Virus record (IMG/VR): IMGVR_UViG_3300037560_000029
Coordinates: 1 to 47,258 of that record
Source: a virus
Direction: 5' to 3' (one strand)
DNA length: 47,258 nt
In this document: positions 7,729-15,078 of the stretch, piece after piece
Layout of the letters: every line of letters begins with the position of its first letter
Numbering within the stretch: the stretch's first letter is position 1
Made by a program: the position numbers and the translations under genes
Notes under the pieces: generated by a model
What the model saw: only the letters and a program-made list of their open reading frames with translations
The model's database searches: none
What the model was told of the DNA's origin: nothing

Positions 7729-8220
7729 TTATTGTTCTCCAGTTATTATGTCTCTAGCTCGTTGTAATCGTTTGTATATCACAGCCTCAGTACACGCGTA
7801 GTCCATGGCAAGTTGCAACACAGTACGTCCGTCAATGTAATGAGAGTGTGCGGTAGCATACACCAGAGGAGACAGGTCCAGCAATCTGTTCCTAACCTCC
7901 TCTGATATGATTATTTCGTCAGGCGCTGCCGACATGTGCTCTGCACTTTGTCCGGTCAAGTTCCTGTTGATTGATTTGCCATGCTCTTGCTCTATCTCCC
8001 TACGCCTCTTGTCTTTGTTGTGTAGGTTAGCAGCTTGTTGGTGTGCTATTACTTCAATCATCTTGAAGGCTACAAACCTAGTTGCTACCCTTCCGGCTCG
8101 GTCTAACTCCATGAGTTTGATGTACGCGTCCTGCGCTATGTCCTCTGCCTCTTCGGTACCGCTTACTGTTGCTCTCGCAACTGCAATTAAATCTTTAGCG
8201 TATTCTTCTGTTATAGTCAT
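7729..8220 (-). CDS. ECF-like RNA polymerase sigma factor
   Basis: A 163-residue protein laid out like an ECF sigma factor. Region 2 is seen at about residues 22-75 (EEAEDIAQDAYIKLMELD, then FVAFKMIEVIAHQQAANLHNKDKRRRE), and region 4 with its helix-turn-helix at about 112-160 (LLDLSPLVYATAHSHYIDG, then LAMDYACTEAVIYKRLQRARDII). Such factors replace the host sigma on core polymerase and direct it to phage promoters; phiEco32 is the known example. The gene follows the only sizeable gap in this stretch of the operon, and that gap holds a copy of the repeated 31-35 bp motif. No single-subunit RNA polymerase is present, so middle or late transcription probably depends on this protein. Confidence 0.8.
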   Translation of the reverse strand: MTITEEYAKDLIAVARATVSGTEEAEDIAQDAYIKLMELDRAGRVATRFVAFKMIEVIAHQQAANLHNKDKRRREIEQEHGKSINRNLTGQSAEHMSAAPDEIIISEEVRNRLLDLSPLVYATAHSHYIDGRTVLQLAMDYACTEAVIYKRLQRARDIITGEQ

Positions 8221-8240
8221 GTTATTCCTTGTTGTTATAG

Positions 8241-8271
8241 AAAGAACAGGTGAGTCACCCTATTCTGACAT
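8241..8271 (-). promoter_or_regulatory. Repeated two-part motif, copy 1 (upstream of sigma-like gene)
   Basis: Read on the minus strand it is AATGTCAGA, then nine variable bases, then CTCACCTGTTCTTT. The outer parts are identical to copies at 10702-10736 and 22364-22398, while the nine inner bases differ. It lies in the 51-base gap between the helicase stop and the sigma-like ATG, ending 20 bases before that ATG. It can be read as a promoter in the gene direction, as an ECF-type promoter in the opposite direction (GAAC, 16 bases, TCTGAC), or as an imperfect hairpin. Confidence 0.6.
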
Positions 8272-9480
8272 TCAATCTAACGGTATGAGTTGACTCAGTG
8301 CAGGATCAATGAGTACAGGGAAGAACTCATGCTTCCCACTCACCTTGTTTTTAGGTAGGGAGATTACTATCTCTCCTCTTTGCTTGTTCTTTTCGTTCGC
8401 CCCAATACCTATGATTACATCACATGCACCGGGAATACCAGTGTTGGACCAGTCTACATCACCCATGTCGAGGACAGCCTTGCCCTCAGCACTGTCACCA
8501 GCCTGTGTTACACTCACTACCACGCAAGAGTATCGTTTAGCCCATTCACGGGCCTGTCGGGCCGCCTCCTCCAGTGCCAGCACACGGTTGTCGTTCTTCA
8601 TATCGAGATTGCGTAGCTGATCCAACACCAGCACATCGGGTGCGTGTGTGTCAATCAATCCGGTTATTTCTCGTACAGTTCCCGGGGCAAGAGAGGCCAT
8701 TATAAGTAACTCGTAATTAGCCTCCCTCGCCCTAGCGTCCGCCCTTGCAGGATCATTAAGCACGTCAAACTTGTTCATCTGCGTGAGTCTATTGATCACA
8801 CGCATGTTAATGTCATCTATCGGGTCCTCATTACCAATGTACAGTGTCGTAAGACCTTGGCGTAGAAACCCAGCCATCAATTCAATGACGAGTAGAGTCT
8901 TGCCCATCTCAGGACGTCCGAACACTACTATATGATGCCCGGGCTTGACTCCTCCATCCATCCTGTCATTCAGAGAGGTAGGATATAGTTGTATCAATCC
9001 TTCTGGATCGAAGCCTGTAGTACATAATTCAGTGACACTGAATCCTTGACGGACCTCCGGTACTGACGCTTCATCAAAGCTTTCCATAGCCATGACGGAT
9101 TGGTAGGTATCGAGTAACCCGTTGACTTTGCCACCAGTGAGCAGGGCAGAGGCCAAGAGTTGACCAGCGACCTCTCGCTTGGTCGCGAGTAGGTCATCAA
9201 CGACGTTAGCTGGGCTCGTGTCAAATTCCACCAACCCGAGTACCAACGCCTCGAACATTTCTTTATGTGTATTTGCTGAGACTTGTCTCGATACGTCTGC
9301 TGCCAACAACTCTCCATCACAACGGGTGGTTTCGCTGTCAGCAAGTCCGTAAAATGCTGCAATCCGCTGCCAAATGAGCCATCCTTGTTCACTAAGATCA
9401 GTACTTTGTACATGGTCCGCGATGGCATTGTAGGCTTCCCGTGATTTAATGACACTAGATAGGACATGTTTTTCCCTCAT
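8272..9480 (-). CDS. DnaB-type replicative DNA helicase (RecA-like ATPase)
   Basis: A 402-residue protein with an N-terminal helical domain (about 1-140) and a RecA-like motor. Walker A is GRPEMGKT (188-195), with Glu220-type chemistry nearby in YIGNEDP, and Walker B is DVLVLDQL (282-289), followed by VSVTQAGDSA and a C-terminal basic loop (LPKNKVSGKHEF) typical of DnaB-family helicases. Primase is a separate gene just upstream (9886-10680), unlike the fused T7 gp4. It should unwind DNA at the fork with polymerase and SSB. It is separated from the sigma-like gene by a 51-base regulatory gap. Confidence 0.9.
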   Translation of the reverse strand: MREKHVLSSVIKSREAYNAIADHVQSTDLSEQGWLIWQRIAAFYGLADSETTRCDGELLAADVSRQVSANTHKEMFEALVLGLVEFDTSPANVVDDLLATKREVAGQLLASALLTGGKVNGLLDTYQSVMAMESFDEASVPEVRQGFSVTELCTTGFDPEGLIQLYPTSLNDRMDGGVKPGHHIVVFGRPEMGKTLLVIELMAGFLRQGLTTLYIGNEDPIDDINMRVINRLTQMNKFDVLNDPARADARAREANYELLIMASLAPGTVREITGLIDTHAPDVLVLDQLRNLDMKNDNRVLALEEAARQAREWAKRYSCVVVSVTQAGDSAEGKAVLDMGDVDWSNTGIPGACDVIIGIGANEKNKQRGEIVISLPKNKVSGKHEFFPVLIDPALSQLIPLD

Positions 9481-9497
9481 TTAGCTCTCTCTTATTA

Positions 9498-9749
9498 TTA
9501 TAGTTCATTAGGAACAAGCTCCTCAAAGGGCAGTACCGTGCCAAAAGGAGCTCCATCGTCATAATGTAATTCTTTGTCCATAAACCAAGTTCCAAACTTA
9601 TACCGCAGACCGTTAAACTCCTTGCCGTCCCATATTGCGTAAGAGAAATTCCGTGCGCTTACGTAGTAAGCTCGCCCTACCTTTAGCTCTTCTTTATGTA
9701 GATATCTCTGGTTTGACCCAGTATATATGGGAATGTATTCTTTACTCAT
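9498..9749 (-). CDS. Hypothetical protein with YTGSNQRYLH repeat domain, 83 aa
   Basis: Starts MSKEYIPIYTGSNQRYLHKE from ATG 9747-9749, which overlaps the upstream stop as ATGA. The rest (LKVGRAYYVSARNFSYAIWDGKEF) looks like a small beta barrel. Its first residues after the start repeat the upstream protein's IYTGSNQRYLH, and at DNA level the two share a 32-bp identical direct repeat. Function is unknown; small proteins with a similar opening occur in other phages, but I cannot name the family. Confidence 0.65.
   Translation of the reverse strand: MSKEYIPIYTGSNQRYLHKEELKVGRAYYVSARNFSYAIWDGKEFNGLRYKFGTWFMDKELHYDDGAPFGTVLPFEELVPNEL
9697..9728. repeat. 32-bp perfect direct repeat, copy 1
   Basis: Identical to 9855-9886, spaced 158 bp start to start. 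It begins TGTAGATATC and ends CAGTATATAT on the plus strand. It encodes the shared peptide IYTGSNQRYLH of the two neighbouring genes on the minus strand. Exact identity, including synonymous positions, points to a recent duplication or gene conversion. Confidence 0.9.
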
Positions 9750-9934
9750 GCGAACCACGCAGTAAAGATAGGTAGTGGTATTTCATCGTAATCCCTCAGT
9801 TCGTGGGGTCTGACAGGTGCGTACCACCATGACTTCCAGTACACACTGCCGTTGTGTAGATATCTCTGGTTTGACCCAGTATATATCAGTCTCCAATAGT
9901 CCCCCTTGAAGTCTGTGAGGTCAATAACGAGCAT
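9746..9934 (-). CDS. Hypothetical protein with YTGSNQRYLH repeat, 62 aa
   Basis: Begins MLVIDLTDFKGDYWRLIYTG and ends FTAWFA. It carries the same IYTGSNQRYLH segment as the next gene, encoded by an identical 32-bp stretch, but outside that segment the proteins differ (NGSVYWKSWWYAPVRPHEL here). It overlaps the primase stop upstream by 49 bases and the next start by ATGA. Function unknown. Confidence 0.55.
   Translation of the reverse strand: MLVIDLTDFKGDYWRLIYTGSNQRYLHNGSVYWKSWWYAPVRPHELRDYDEIPLPIFTAWFA
9855..9886. repeat. 32-bp perfect direct repeat, copy 2
   Basis: Second copy of the repeat at 9697-9728. The flanking base differs on each side (A versus G before; C versus G after), so 32 bp is the full identical length. 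Confidence 0.9.
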
Positions 9935-10680
9935 AATTCTGTCTCCTCCATATCTTTTAGGTCCTCTTCTAGTGGGAGTACCTTCACATCATCCCACAAG
10001 AGGGCATATTTCTGTGCTAACTGGAACGCCTTGCGTGTTACATCTTGATCCAGTGCTACAATAATAGGTCGCGGGGCATACTCAGCTATTTCACGAGCCC
10101 GGTCAAGCCCGATTCCATGGCCGAGCAGTGCCACCGCATTGATGTACACAGAGGCTCGAACGGCGGAGGGAATGTCCTCAACTATCACAGTACCACTGTG
10201 CGGTGTGGTCTTGTACCAACTGAGTCCTTCTCCCTTCTCTACGTACGTGAGAGCCTTGGTACGCGACGTTGTGTTCAGAGCACGTAACACCCACCCCCTG
10301 TGGGTATCGTTCGCTGCACGGACACTCATAGCCACTCGGCCCCCATATTCGGTTGTCCAGTACCAATTAGGTACATCACGGAGCAACCATTTATCATAGA
10401 TGGCATCTGCCACCTTCGGTGGGACTTCGAACAATACTCCGTCCCACGTCTTTGGTAAAGACTGTGTCTTACTCTTAGAAGTCGTAAATCCAACACTATG
10501 GGTTGCACCCTTAGCGCCACATTTAGCTCTAAAGCACTGCCATACCAACCCTTGGTTCCTTGTAATGGAGAGTGTCTTCTCCTTAGACATACCTCCCCCA
10601 CAAATAGGGCAGATCACTCTGAGTGATTCTCCCTCGGAGAGATTACTACCAAGGATAATAATTTCTGAGTTAAAACTCAT
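9886..10680 (-). CDS. DNA primase with zinc-binding and TOPRIM-like domains
   Basis: A 264-residue protein. An N-terminal zinc site is formed by CPIC (24, 27) and CFRAKC (49, 54), as in T7 gp4 primase. A TOPRIM-like core follows: VIVEDIPSAV (E168, D169) and IIVALDQDVTRKAFQLAQ (D211, D213). It would make RNA primers for the family A polymerase together with the separate DnaB-type helicase. Its ATG lies 21 bases after copy 2 of the repeated regulatory motif. No helicase domain is fused to it. Confidence 0.85.
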   Translation of the reverse strand: MSFNSEIIILGSNLSEGESLRVICPICGGGMSKEKTLSITRNQGLVWQCFRAKCGAKGATHSVGFTTSKSKTQSLPKTWDGVLFEVPPKVADAIYDKWLLRDVPNWYWTTEYGGRVAMSVRAANDTHRGWVLRALNTTSRTKALTYVEKGEGLSWYKTTPHSGTVIVEDIPSAVRASVYINAVALLGHGIGLDRAREIAEYAPRPIIVALDQDVTRKAFQLAQKYALLWDDVKVLPLEEDLKDMEETELCSLLTSQTSRGTIGD

Positions 10681-10701
10681 GTATTACTTCAACTTACGTA
10701 G

Positions 10702-10736
10702 AAAGAACAGGTGAGATGGGTGTTTCTGACATTATT
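10702..10736 (-). promoter_or_regulatory. Repeated 35-bp motif, copy 2 (upstream of primase)
   Basis: All 35 bases match, inverted, the stretch 22364-22398 in the hinge. On the minus strand it runs from AATAATGTCAGAAACACC to CACCTGTTCTTT. The first bases overlap the stop of the 88-residue gene, and the last lies 21 bases before the primase ATG. With copy 1 it marks one of the few intergenic gaps in the leftward block, which fits an internal promoter or an operator. Confidence 0.65.
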
Positions 10737-10998
10737 CGCTGATATATTCTTCAATGTTTTCAATTAGACCCCGCGCCGCGTGTCCTGCGCGTCTTTCTTG
10801 TGGCTCAATGACAGGGTACAGTGTAAATGCATCGTCAGGGTGCCATCCTAGTTGCAGCCGCTTGCGCACTGTGATCTCTAACAAACCGTCAGGACTCTCT
10901 GCCCGCCAAGCCTGTCTGACATTATTATAAGTGTTACCGTTAACTACTACTGGTATGTGATTAGGCACTGGAATTCTCCTCTGAAAATATACTGTCAA
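10732..10998 (-). CDS. Small DNA-binding-like protein (NUMOD/AP2-type segment), 88 aa
   Basis: Begins MTVYFQRRIPVPNHIPVVVN. The middle (NTYNNVRQAWRAESPDGLLEITVRKRLQLGWHPDDAF, residues about 22-58) follows the pattern of small phage segments that pair a YxSVxxAWR helix with an xTVRxRLxxGWxPxxAF helix, seen in NUMOD or AP2-like DNA-binding modules. Here there is no attached nuclease. It is probably a small DNA-binding or accessory protein; the call rests on pattern only. It overlaps the 55-residue gene upstream by 38 bases. Confidence 0.55.
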   Translation of the reverse strand: MTVYFQRRIPVPNHIPVVVNGNTYNNVRQAWRAESPDGLLEITVRKRLQLGWHPDDAFTLYPVIEPQERRAGHAARGLIENIEEYISE

Positions 10999-11128
10999 AT
11001 CTTGATTGTAAGTCTATTTTTAACAGACATGCTGCGTAAGACCACGCTATGGCCTCCCGCTCATGTTGTGTGAGCGGGTATTTATTCCTGATGTCCGTCA
11101 AGAGCTGCATCTGTTCCTCTTTGTTCAT
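10961..11128 (-). CDS. Small hypothetical protein, 55 aa
   Basis: ATG at 11126-11128 and TAA at 10961-10963. The product begins MNKEEQMQLLTDIRNKYPLT and ends FSEENSSA. Its ATG overlaps the stop of the 70-residue gene as ATGA. It overlaps the downstream gene by 38 bases. The strand also contains an 8-bp inverted repeat (CCCGCTCA / TGAGCGGG around 11058-11080) inside the coding region. Function unknown. Confidence 0.55.
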   Translation of the reverse strand: MNKEEQMQLLTDIRNKYPLTQHEREAIAWSYAACLLKIDLQSRFDSIFSEENSSA

Positions 11129-11337
11129 ACAGGCCTCCATGTATCGCCCACATCACTGTAGAATCGGAACGTTAAGGGTGCTCCATCTACGTTAACTAGG
11201 GCAGTGAATTGTGTACTAAGCGTGTCTACAATGGTCGCTGTCACCCATACTGGCACATTGTGCCCCATCACCCAGTCTATCAATACTGTAATCCCGGGGT
11301 GCAGGTAATGGTTCTTCTTCTTGTATCGTATCTTCAT
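11125..11337 (-). CDS. Hypothetical protein, 70 aa
   Basis: Begins MKIRYKKKNHYLHPGITVLI and ends DVGDTWRPV. Alternating hydrophobic residues (VWVTATIVDTLSTQFTALVNV) suggest an SH3-like small beta barrel. It overlaps the ATP-grasp stop upstream by 4 bases and the 55-residue gene downstream as ATGA. No family is recognised, and whether it belongs to the amide-ligation cassette is unclear. Confidence 0.6.
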   Translation of the reverse strand: MKIRYKKKNHYLHPGITVLIDWVMGHNVPVWVTATIVDTLSTQFTALVNVDGAPLTFRFYSDVGDTWRPV

Positions 11338-12167
11338 CCTGCTCTCCTCCGTCTCTGATAAGCCCCGCCCTGTAAGACTGGTAAAAGTTCAATGAAGGCT
11401 CGTCGATAGCTGTCAATTGTCGCTCCCTCAAGACCCGGGGCTGTATTGACCTCATACACGTATCCTTGTGCTTCATGACGATTCCACCCAATATCCACAG
11501 CGCCAAAATCAAGACCAACAGCAGCAACAGCGGCGATAGCAAGAGGGCCAAGGCTATCAGGGCAAGATATTTCATCACGACAATACACCCAACCATTATT
11601 GACGTTCCGAATCTGATAATTAATGGAATCATTATCTACTCCTCCTCGTCTTCGCTTATGCTGAGTGTCGATGGTAACTCCACTGAGAACGTGGATTCGG
11701 TATTCCTCGGACTTCTTGACGTATTGCGTGTAGAGCGGGGCCTCGTCAAGGGATTCGTTGCCCAGCCTAGCCCGTGAGTTTGTTGGGCGGTGGACGCTTG
11801 TGGGGCGGTAAAGTCGTAGACCCCGGGCCTGAGAGGCGCGGAGGAGTCTTCTGGCAACAACGGTTCTTCCATCGTCATACCACCTCTGCGCCTCGGATTG
11901 ATCGGTGGTAAAGGCGGGTTGTCTGACACCGGCCTCGGCGAACGCTCTTGCACTTCTAAGCTTGTCGGACGCAACGGCAACGGCTTCCGGGTTATTAATG
12001 TACGTGGCATTTGGGAACCTCCTTTCTGAGCAACCCCAGTTAATGATAGTGTTAAATGTACCATGACGAGCTACTTGTGCGTCTGTAGCTAGTAGTATTC
12101 CTGTAGCACGGGCTAGTGATTTAGCACCCCTACTGCGTAGGTTGTATGACTCAATTCGTAAGCTCAT
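11334..12167 (-). CDS. ATP-grasp ligase
   Basis: A 277-residue RimK-like ATP-grasp protein. The N-terminus NPEAVAVASDKLRSARAFAEAGV (59-81) is the usual lid region, with Lys69 the likely nucleotide contact. EYRIHVLSG (155-163) and LDFGAVDIGW (219-228), with YVYEVNTAPGLEG (237-248, Glu239 and Asn241), are the metal-binding signatures. ATP-grasp enzymes join a carboxylate to an amine through an acyl phosphate. It overlaps the amidotransferase stop as ATGA, and its neighbours are two amidoligases and a gamma-glutamylcyclotransferase, so it probably forms a peptide-like bond in a shared pathway. The true substrate is not evident. Confidence 0.85.
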   Translation of the reverse strand: MSLRIESYNLRSRGAKSLARATGILLATDAQVARHGTFNTIINWGCSERRFPNATYINNPEAVAVASDKLRSARAFAEAGVRQPAFTTDQSEAQRWYDDGRTVVARRLLRASQARGLRLYRPTSVHRPTNSRARLGNESLDEAPLYTQYVKKSEEYRIHVLSGVTIDTQHKRRRGGVDNDSINYQIRNVNNGWVYCRDEISCPDSLGPLAIAAVAAVGLDFGAVDIGWNRHEAQGYVYEVNTAPGLEGATIDSYRRAFIELLPVLQGGAYQRRRRAG

Positions 12168-13603
12168 GAGTTAGCCTCGGTGTACTCCTCAACGCACCCA
12201 AAGCATAGAGGTTGGTTATTCATCTCCCCACCCCATGTGAGGTCTTCTGCGTCGGTAGCGGGGAATAAGGGTACACTACACATATTACATCCATCCGCAC
12301 ATAAGAGTTTCCATGCCTCCACGGTGATATCGCCATGTGGTCCTCGTAGTAGTGTGCCTTTCTTTTCTTCTTCTTCCTCCTCCTCCTCTTCGTTATACTC
12401 GTACATATCTTTTGGAGGCAGGTCTCCATTCCACGAATACCATTGAGGCCGTACTATAATCACTGGATCATTCGAGTCTTCACTCTTGCTTACGTGTGAT
12501 ACTCCGATTGGGCACACAGTCCATGACTGGTCTTTGAACTGATTTAGCATTGATCTTCGTGTGCAATACATTACAGATTCCATCCATGTCTTCCACTCGG
12601 GGTGCCACAGCAATCCTCTCGTCATACCTTCTGAGTAATCTTTTATGTTCCACGTTTCGAAAGATTCTGGTTCAAAGAGATAATTCTCTTTGACATCGAG
12701 CTGGTACCATTCTTCCAGCATTACCTTATGACCGTCCGGTATATTTCTACGTTCCCCGTTGATTACAATACGTCCAGCAAGATATCCTTCTCTATTGAGT
12801 ATGCTTGCACTCTCTCTTCGTCGCTGCGCAACAGTATCTCTGTTAGGCCAAGTGTACCCACCAGTGTTCCCATAATGGGAAGTCGCTGGCTTTGGGGTGA
12901 TCTCAGTGACCTCTGGTGTTAAGTCCCCCTTTATGTACTTCAACAGTTGATACGTTCCCAACTGCCATATGTTAGCTGGCTTCTGTTGTGAGGTCTGGAA
13001 CCTATGGAAGATGGAGTTCAGCATGTGTCCCTCACTCATTAAGTATAAGATATCATTTTGAGGACCAAGAGCTAGATGTAGTGGTCTCTCCGGGTTGCGT
13101 ACTATGTTGATTGACTTGTCCCGTAAGTCAAACCAAACTAGAGCATACGCGCCCTCCAATTTACCCAGTAAAGTTCCCGCTTCTTCGGGTGCTACTTTGT
13201 TTAAGCTGTGTGCTATCTGCTCACTGTCTACTTTAAACTTAAATTCTCGGTGTGGTACAGTATGTAGACTGCGTAATGTACCGTTGTGCATAAGAATGAT
13301 ATTCTCGTGGTGAAAAGGATGTGCATTGTCTGTAGTGATATCACCTACAGTAGCATGACGAGTGTGACCCATCATACACCACGAGTTCTTCTCCCTTTCC
13401 TTAAAGGAGGCACTCGACAAGAATCTAGCAGCGGGCATAGCATTTTTAGCCCACGACCACTTGAAGTCTTCACTCACTCCCATGATTCCAGTACTGTGCA
13501 TTCCTCGTAATGCACTCATGTACAGGGCCTCCGCAAAGAACTTATCCTTTACGAAAGGCTTAGTCTTGTTGTCGAGGGTAATAAATCCTACAATTCCACA
13601 CAT
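12164..13603 (-). CDS. Class II glutamine amidotransferase with C-terminal extension
   Basis: A 479-residue protein starting MCGIVGFITLDN, so Cys2 becomes the N-terminal nucleophile after Met removal. GHTRHATVGDITTDNAHPF and HENIILMHNGTLR are the conserved glutaminase blocks that bind Gln and form the oxyanion site. This Ntn-hydrolase domain (about 1-230) frees ammonia from glutamine. The rest is unusual: it carries a run of nine Glu (about residues 396-404), and a Cys-rich end (CADGCNMC and CFGC) that looks like a zinc ribbon. No GlmS, PurF or AsnB synthase domain is seen, so ammonia is probably passed to a separate ligase of the cassette. It is directly adjacent to the amidoligase gene (TAAATG). 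Confidence 0.85.
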   Translation of the reverse strand: MCGIVGFITLDNKTKPFVKDKFFAEALYMSALRGMHSTGIMGVSEDFKWSWAKNAMPAARFLSSASFKEREKNSWCMMGHTRHATVGDITTDNAHPFHHENIILMHNGTLRSLHTVPHREFKFKVDSEQIAHSLNKVAPEEAGTLLGKLEGAYALVWFDLRDKSINIVRNPERPLHLALGPQNDILYLMSEGHMLNSIFHRFQTSQQKPANIWQLGTYQLLKYIKGDLTPEVTEITPKPATSHYGNTGGYTWPNRDTVAQRRRESASILNREGYLAGRIVINGERRNIPDGHKVMLEEWYQLDVKENYLFEPESFETWNIKDYSEGMTRGLLWHPEWKTWMESVMYCTRRSMLNQFKDQSWTVCPIGVSHVSKSEDSNDPVIIVRPQWYSWNGDLPPKDMYEYNEEEEEEEEEKKGTLLRGPHGDITVEAWKLLCADGCNMCSVPLFPATDAEDLTWGGEMNNQPLCFGCVEEYTEANS

Positions 13604-14482
13604 TTATTGTTCTCCAAGTACATTCCAGTTAAGAGTTTCCCAATGAGGTATCATACGGCCCACCATAAGGGCGGCGGCATCCTCTGCTTGTTCCTGAATA
13701 TCAGGGTGTATTTCGTATGCGCCGCCAAATAAATCTTCCTGCACCTTGGCAAGGCCCACGTTGCTGTAATGATCTAATACTCCTATGGGGTCTCGGTAGT
13801 TGCACCCCTGTTGTTGTAGCCGAATCACGAAGTCGCACCAACTTCGAATAGCGTCAAAGTCATTAGTGCAGTACGGCTGTCGCATCTCGATTGTACCGAA
13901 TCGTACAAGGGACTGGAAATTCAATGCACTGTACTTATCAGTTTGTATTATAGATAACGAAGGACGTACTTTCACCTTTTGGTCCGCGCCGCCCGGCTCA
14001 TAAGACCGTATACGAGTCATGTCCCGGCCTAAGGCTTGAATTATAGGACGATTTAGCCATAATGGAACAGCAAATGTGTTTTCTTCACGATTAACAGCGT
14101 ACGTGGCATAAATTGTAGGTTCTACAAGGATGTAAAGCGCCGCAACACTCCATATCTGTCCCACGGAGAAGGGGCGCATATTAATATGTACGTGTAATCC
14201 ACATCTATGCGTAGCAACAGCCGCCATGTAGTCTACTGTGGCCTCTGCCACGCTAAGTGCGTTCTCTATCTCACCGTACCATAGAGGATTAGAGATGAAC
14301 TCTACCCCACCAGTGCGTAGAGACCCATCACCTTCAATGCGCCATGGGCTCGGGTTTATCCGTGGCATCCTTCGTGTCCTTTCGTATTCTAACTCAATAC
14401 CTAAAGCAGGTGTTGTATTTAACCCGTTACGCAGGACACCGCGTTGCGCGGAGAATTTAGAGAGTTTTTGGTCTATAAGCAC
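13604..14482 (-). CDS. Amidoligase of the Amidoligase_2 family (glutamine synthetase fold)
   Basis: A 292-residue protein with the family signatures in order: GIELEYERT (E30, E32), GDGSLRTGGVEFISNP (D52, E61), HRCGLHVHIN (H97, H99) and EMRQPY (about 197). These residues bind metal-ATP in the GS-like fold that activates a carboxylate and joins it to an amine. It overlaps the 201-residue gene by 10 bases and abuts the amidotransferase. It is probably one of two carboxylate-amine ligases of the cassette; the substrate is unknown. Confidence 0.85.
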   Translation of the reverse strand: MLIDQKLSKFSAQRGVLRNGLNTTPALGIELEYERTRRMPRINPSPWRIEGDGSLRTGGVEFISNPLWYGEIENALSVAEATVDYMAAVATHRCGLHVHINMRPFSVGQIWSVAALYILVEPTIYATYAVNREENTFAVPLWLNRPIIQALGRDMTRIRSYEPGGADQKVKVRPSLSIIQTDKYSALNFQSLVRFGTIEMRQPYCTNDFDAIRSWCDFVIRLQQQGCNYRDPIGVLDHYSNVGLAKVQEDLFGGAYEIHPDIQEQAEDAAALMVGRMIPHWETLNWNVLGEQ

Positions 14483-15078
14483 AGTAAACCTTCCTTTTGT
14501 AACTTAAATTCAGTGCGCGCACTCATTAACGGATCAGCTTCGAGTGGTTCGTACCGATATCCGTTAGATTCTCGGATTATTTCTCCTACCATTCGCCCAT
14601 GGCATCGAATATTCACCGCTCCTACTCCCTCTGCGCTTAGGATGAAGTCCTTCGAGACTGCCACACTTCGTTGTCCTCCCTGACTTATCATGTCGAACGC
14701 TGTCCCCATCAGAGGATAGAGTAATGGAGTCAGTAATAAAGACATGTGTCCTGCATTAATTCCATCAATGCCGTCAGGCGGAGCGTACTCGGACCACAGG
14801 ACGTAGTAGTGTGCAAGAGTAGCAGACCGCCGTGCAGATCGTGTAGACCGCCTCGCTATCTGTACCGCTCCGTCGCGATAGTTTATTGCTCGTGGTATAG
14901 GGAACAAGCACTCTAACATAGCAGGGTCCGTATTTCGATAGTTTTGAGAGGGGTTTTTACGAGCTAGAAGAACACCATCCCTCGCTGTTACGTACACAGG
15001 TCCACGTTTAGCGTGGAGCATGTAGGTATTGTTGTAGTAGAGTGCAAAATCTCGTGAAGGTACGTTGAGCGGGTTCAT
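14473..15078 (-). CDS. Uncharacterised cassette protein, 201 aa
   Basis: Begins MNPLNVPSRDFALYYNNTYM and shows a basic stretch ARRSTRSARRSATLAHYY and a helical LLLTPLLYPLMGTAFDM segment too short and polar at its ends to be a clear membrane span. It lies between the two amidoligase genes and overlaps both (10 and 4 bases), so it was probably selected as part of the same pathway. A substrate-delivery, acceptor or second-subunit role is possible. No family is recognised. Confidence 0.65.
   Translation of the reverse strand: MNPLNVPSRDFALYYNNTYMLHAKRGPVYVTARDGVLLARKNPSQNYRNTDPAMLECLFPIPRAINYRDGAVQIARRSTRSARRSATLAHYYVLWSEYAPPDGIDGINAGHMSLLLTPLLYPLMGTAFDMISQGGQRSVAVSKDFILSAEGVGAVNIRCHGRMVGEIIRESNGYRYEPLEADPLMSARTEFKLQKEGLLCL

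Noticed and set aside
11216-12064. Two long same-strand frames inside the ATP-grasp gene, one with a very hydrophobic N-terminus
   Set aside because: They are in another frame of the ATP-grasp gene, split by a stop at 11636, with no ribosome site. The hydrophobic stretch is the shifted reading of a Gly/Ala-rich region of the real gene.
12359-12429. Small minus-strand frame around the poly-Glu run of the amidotransferase
   Set aside because: It is the shifted reading of the GAA/GAG run, giving poly-Lys/Arg; an artefact of low-complexity sequence.
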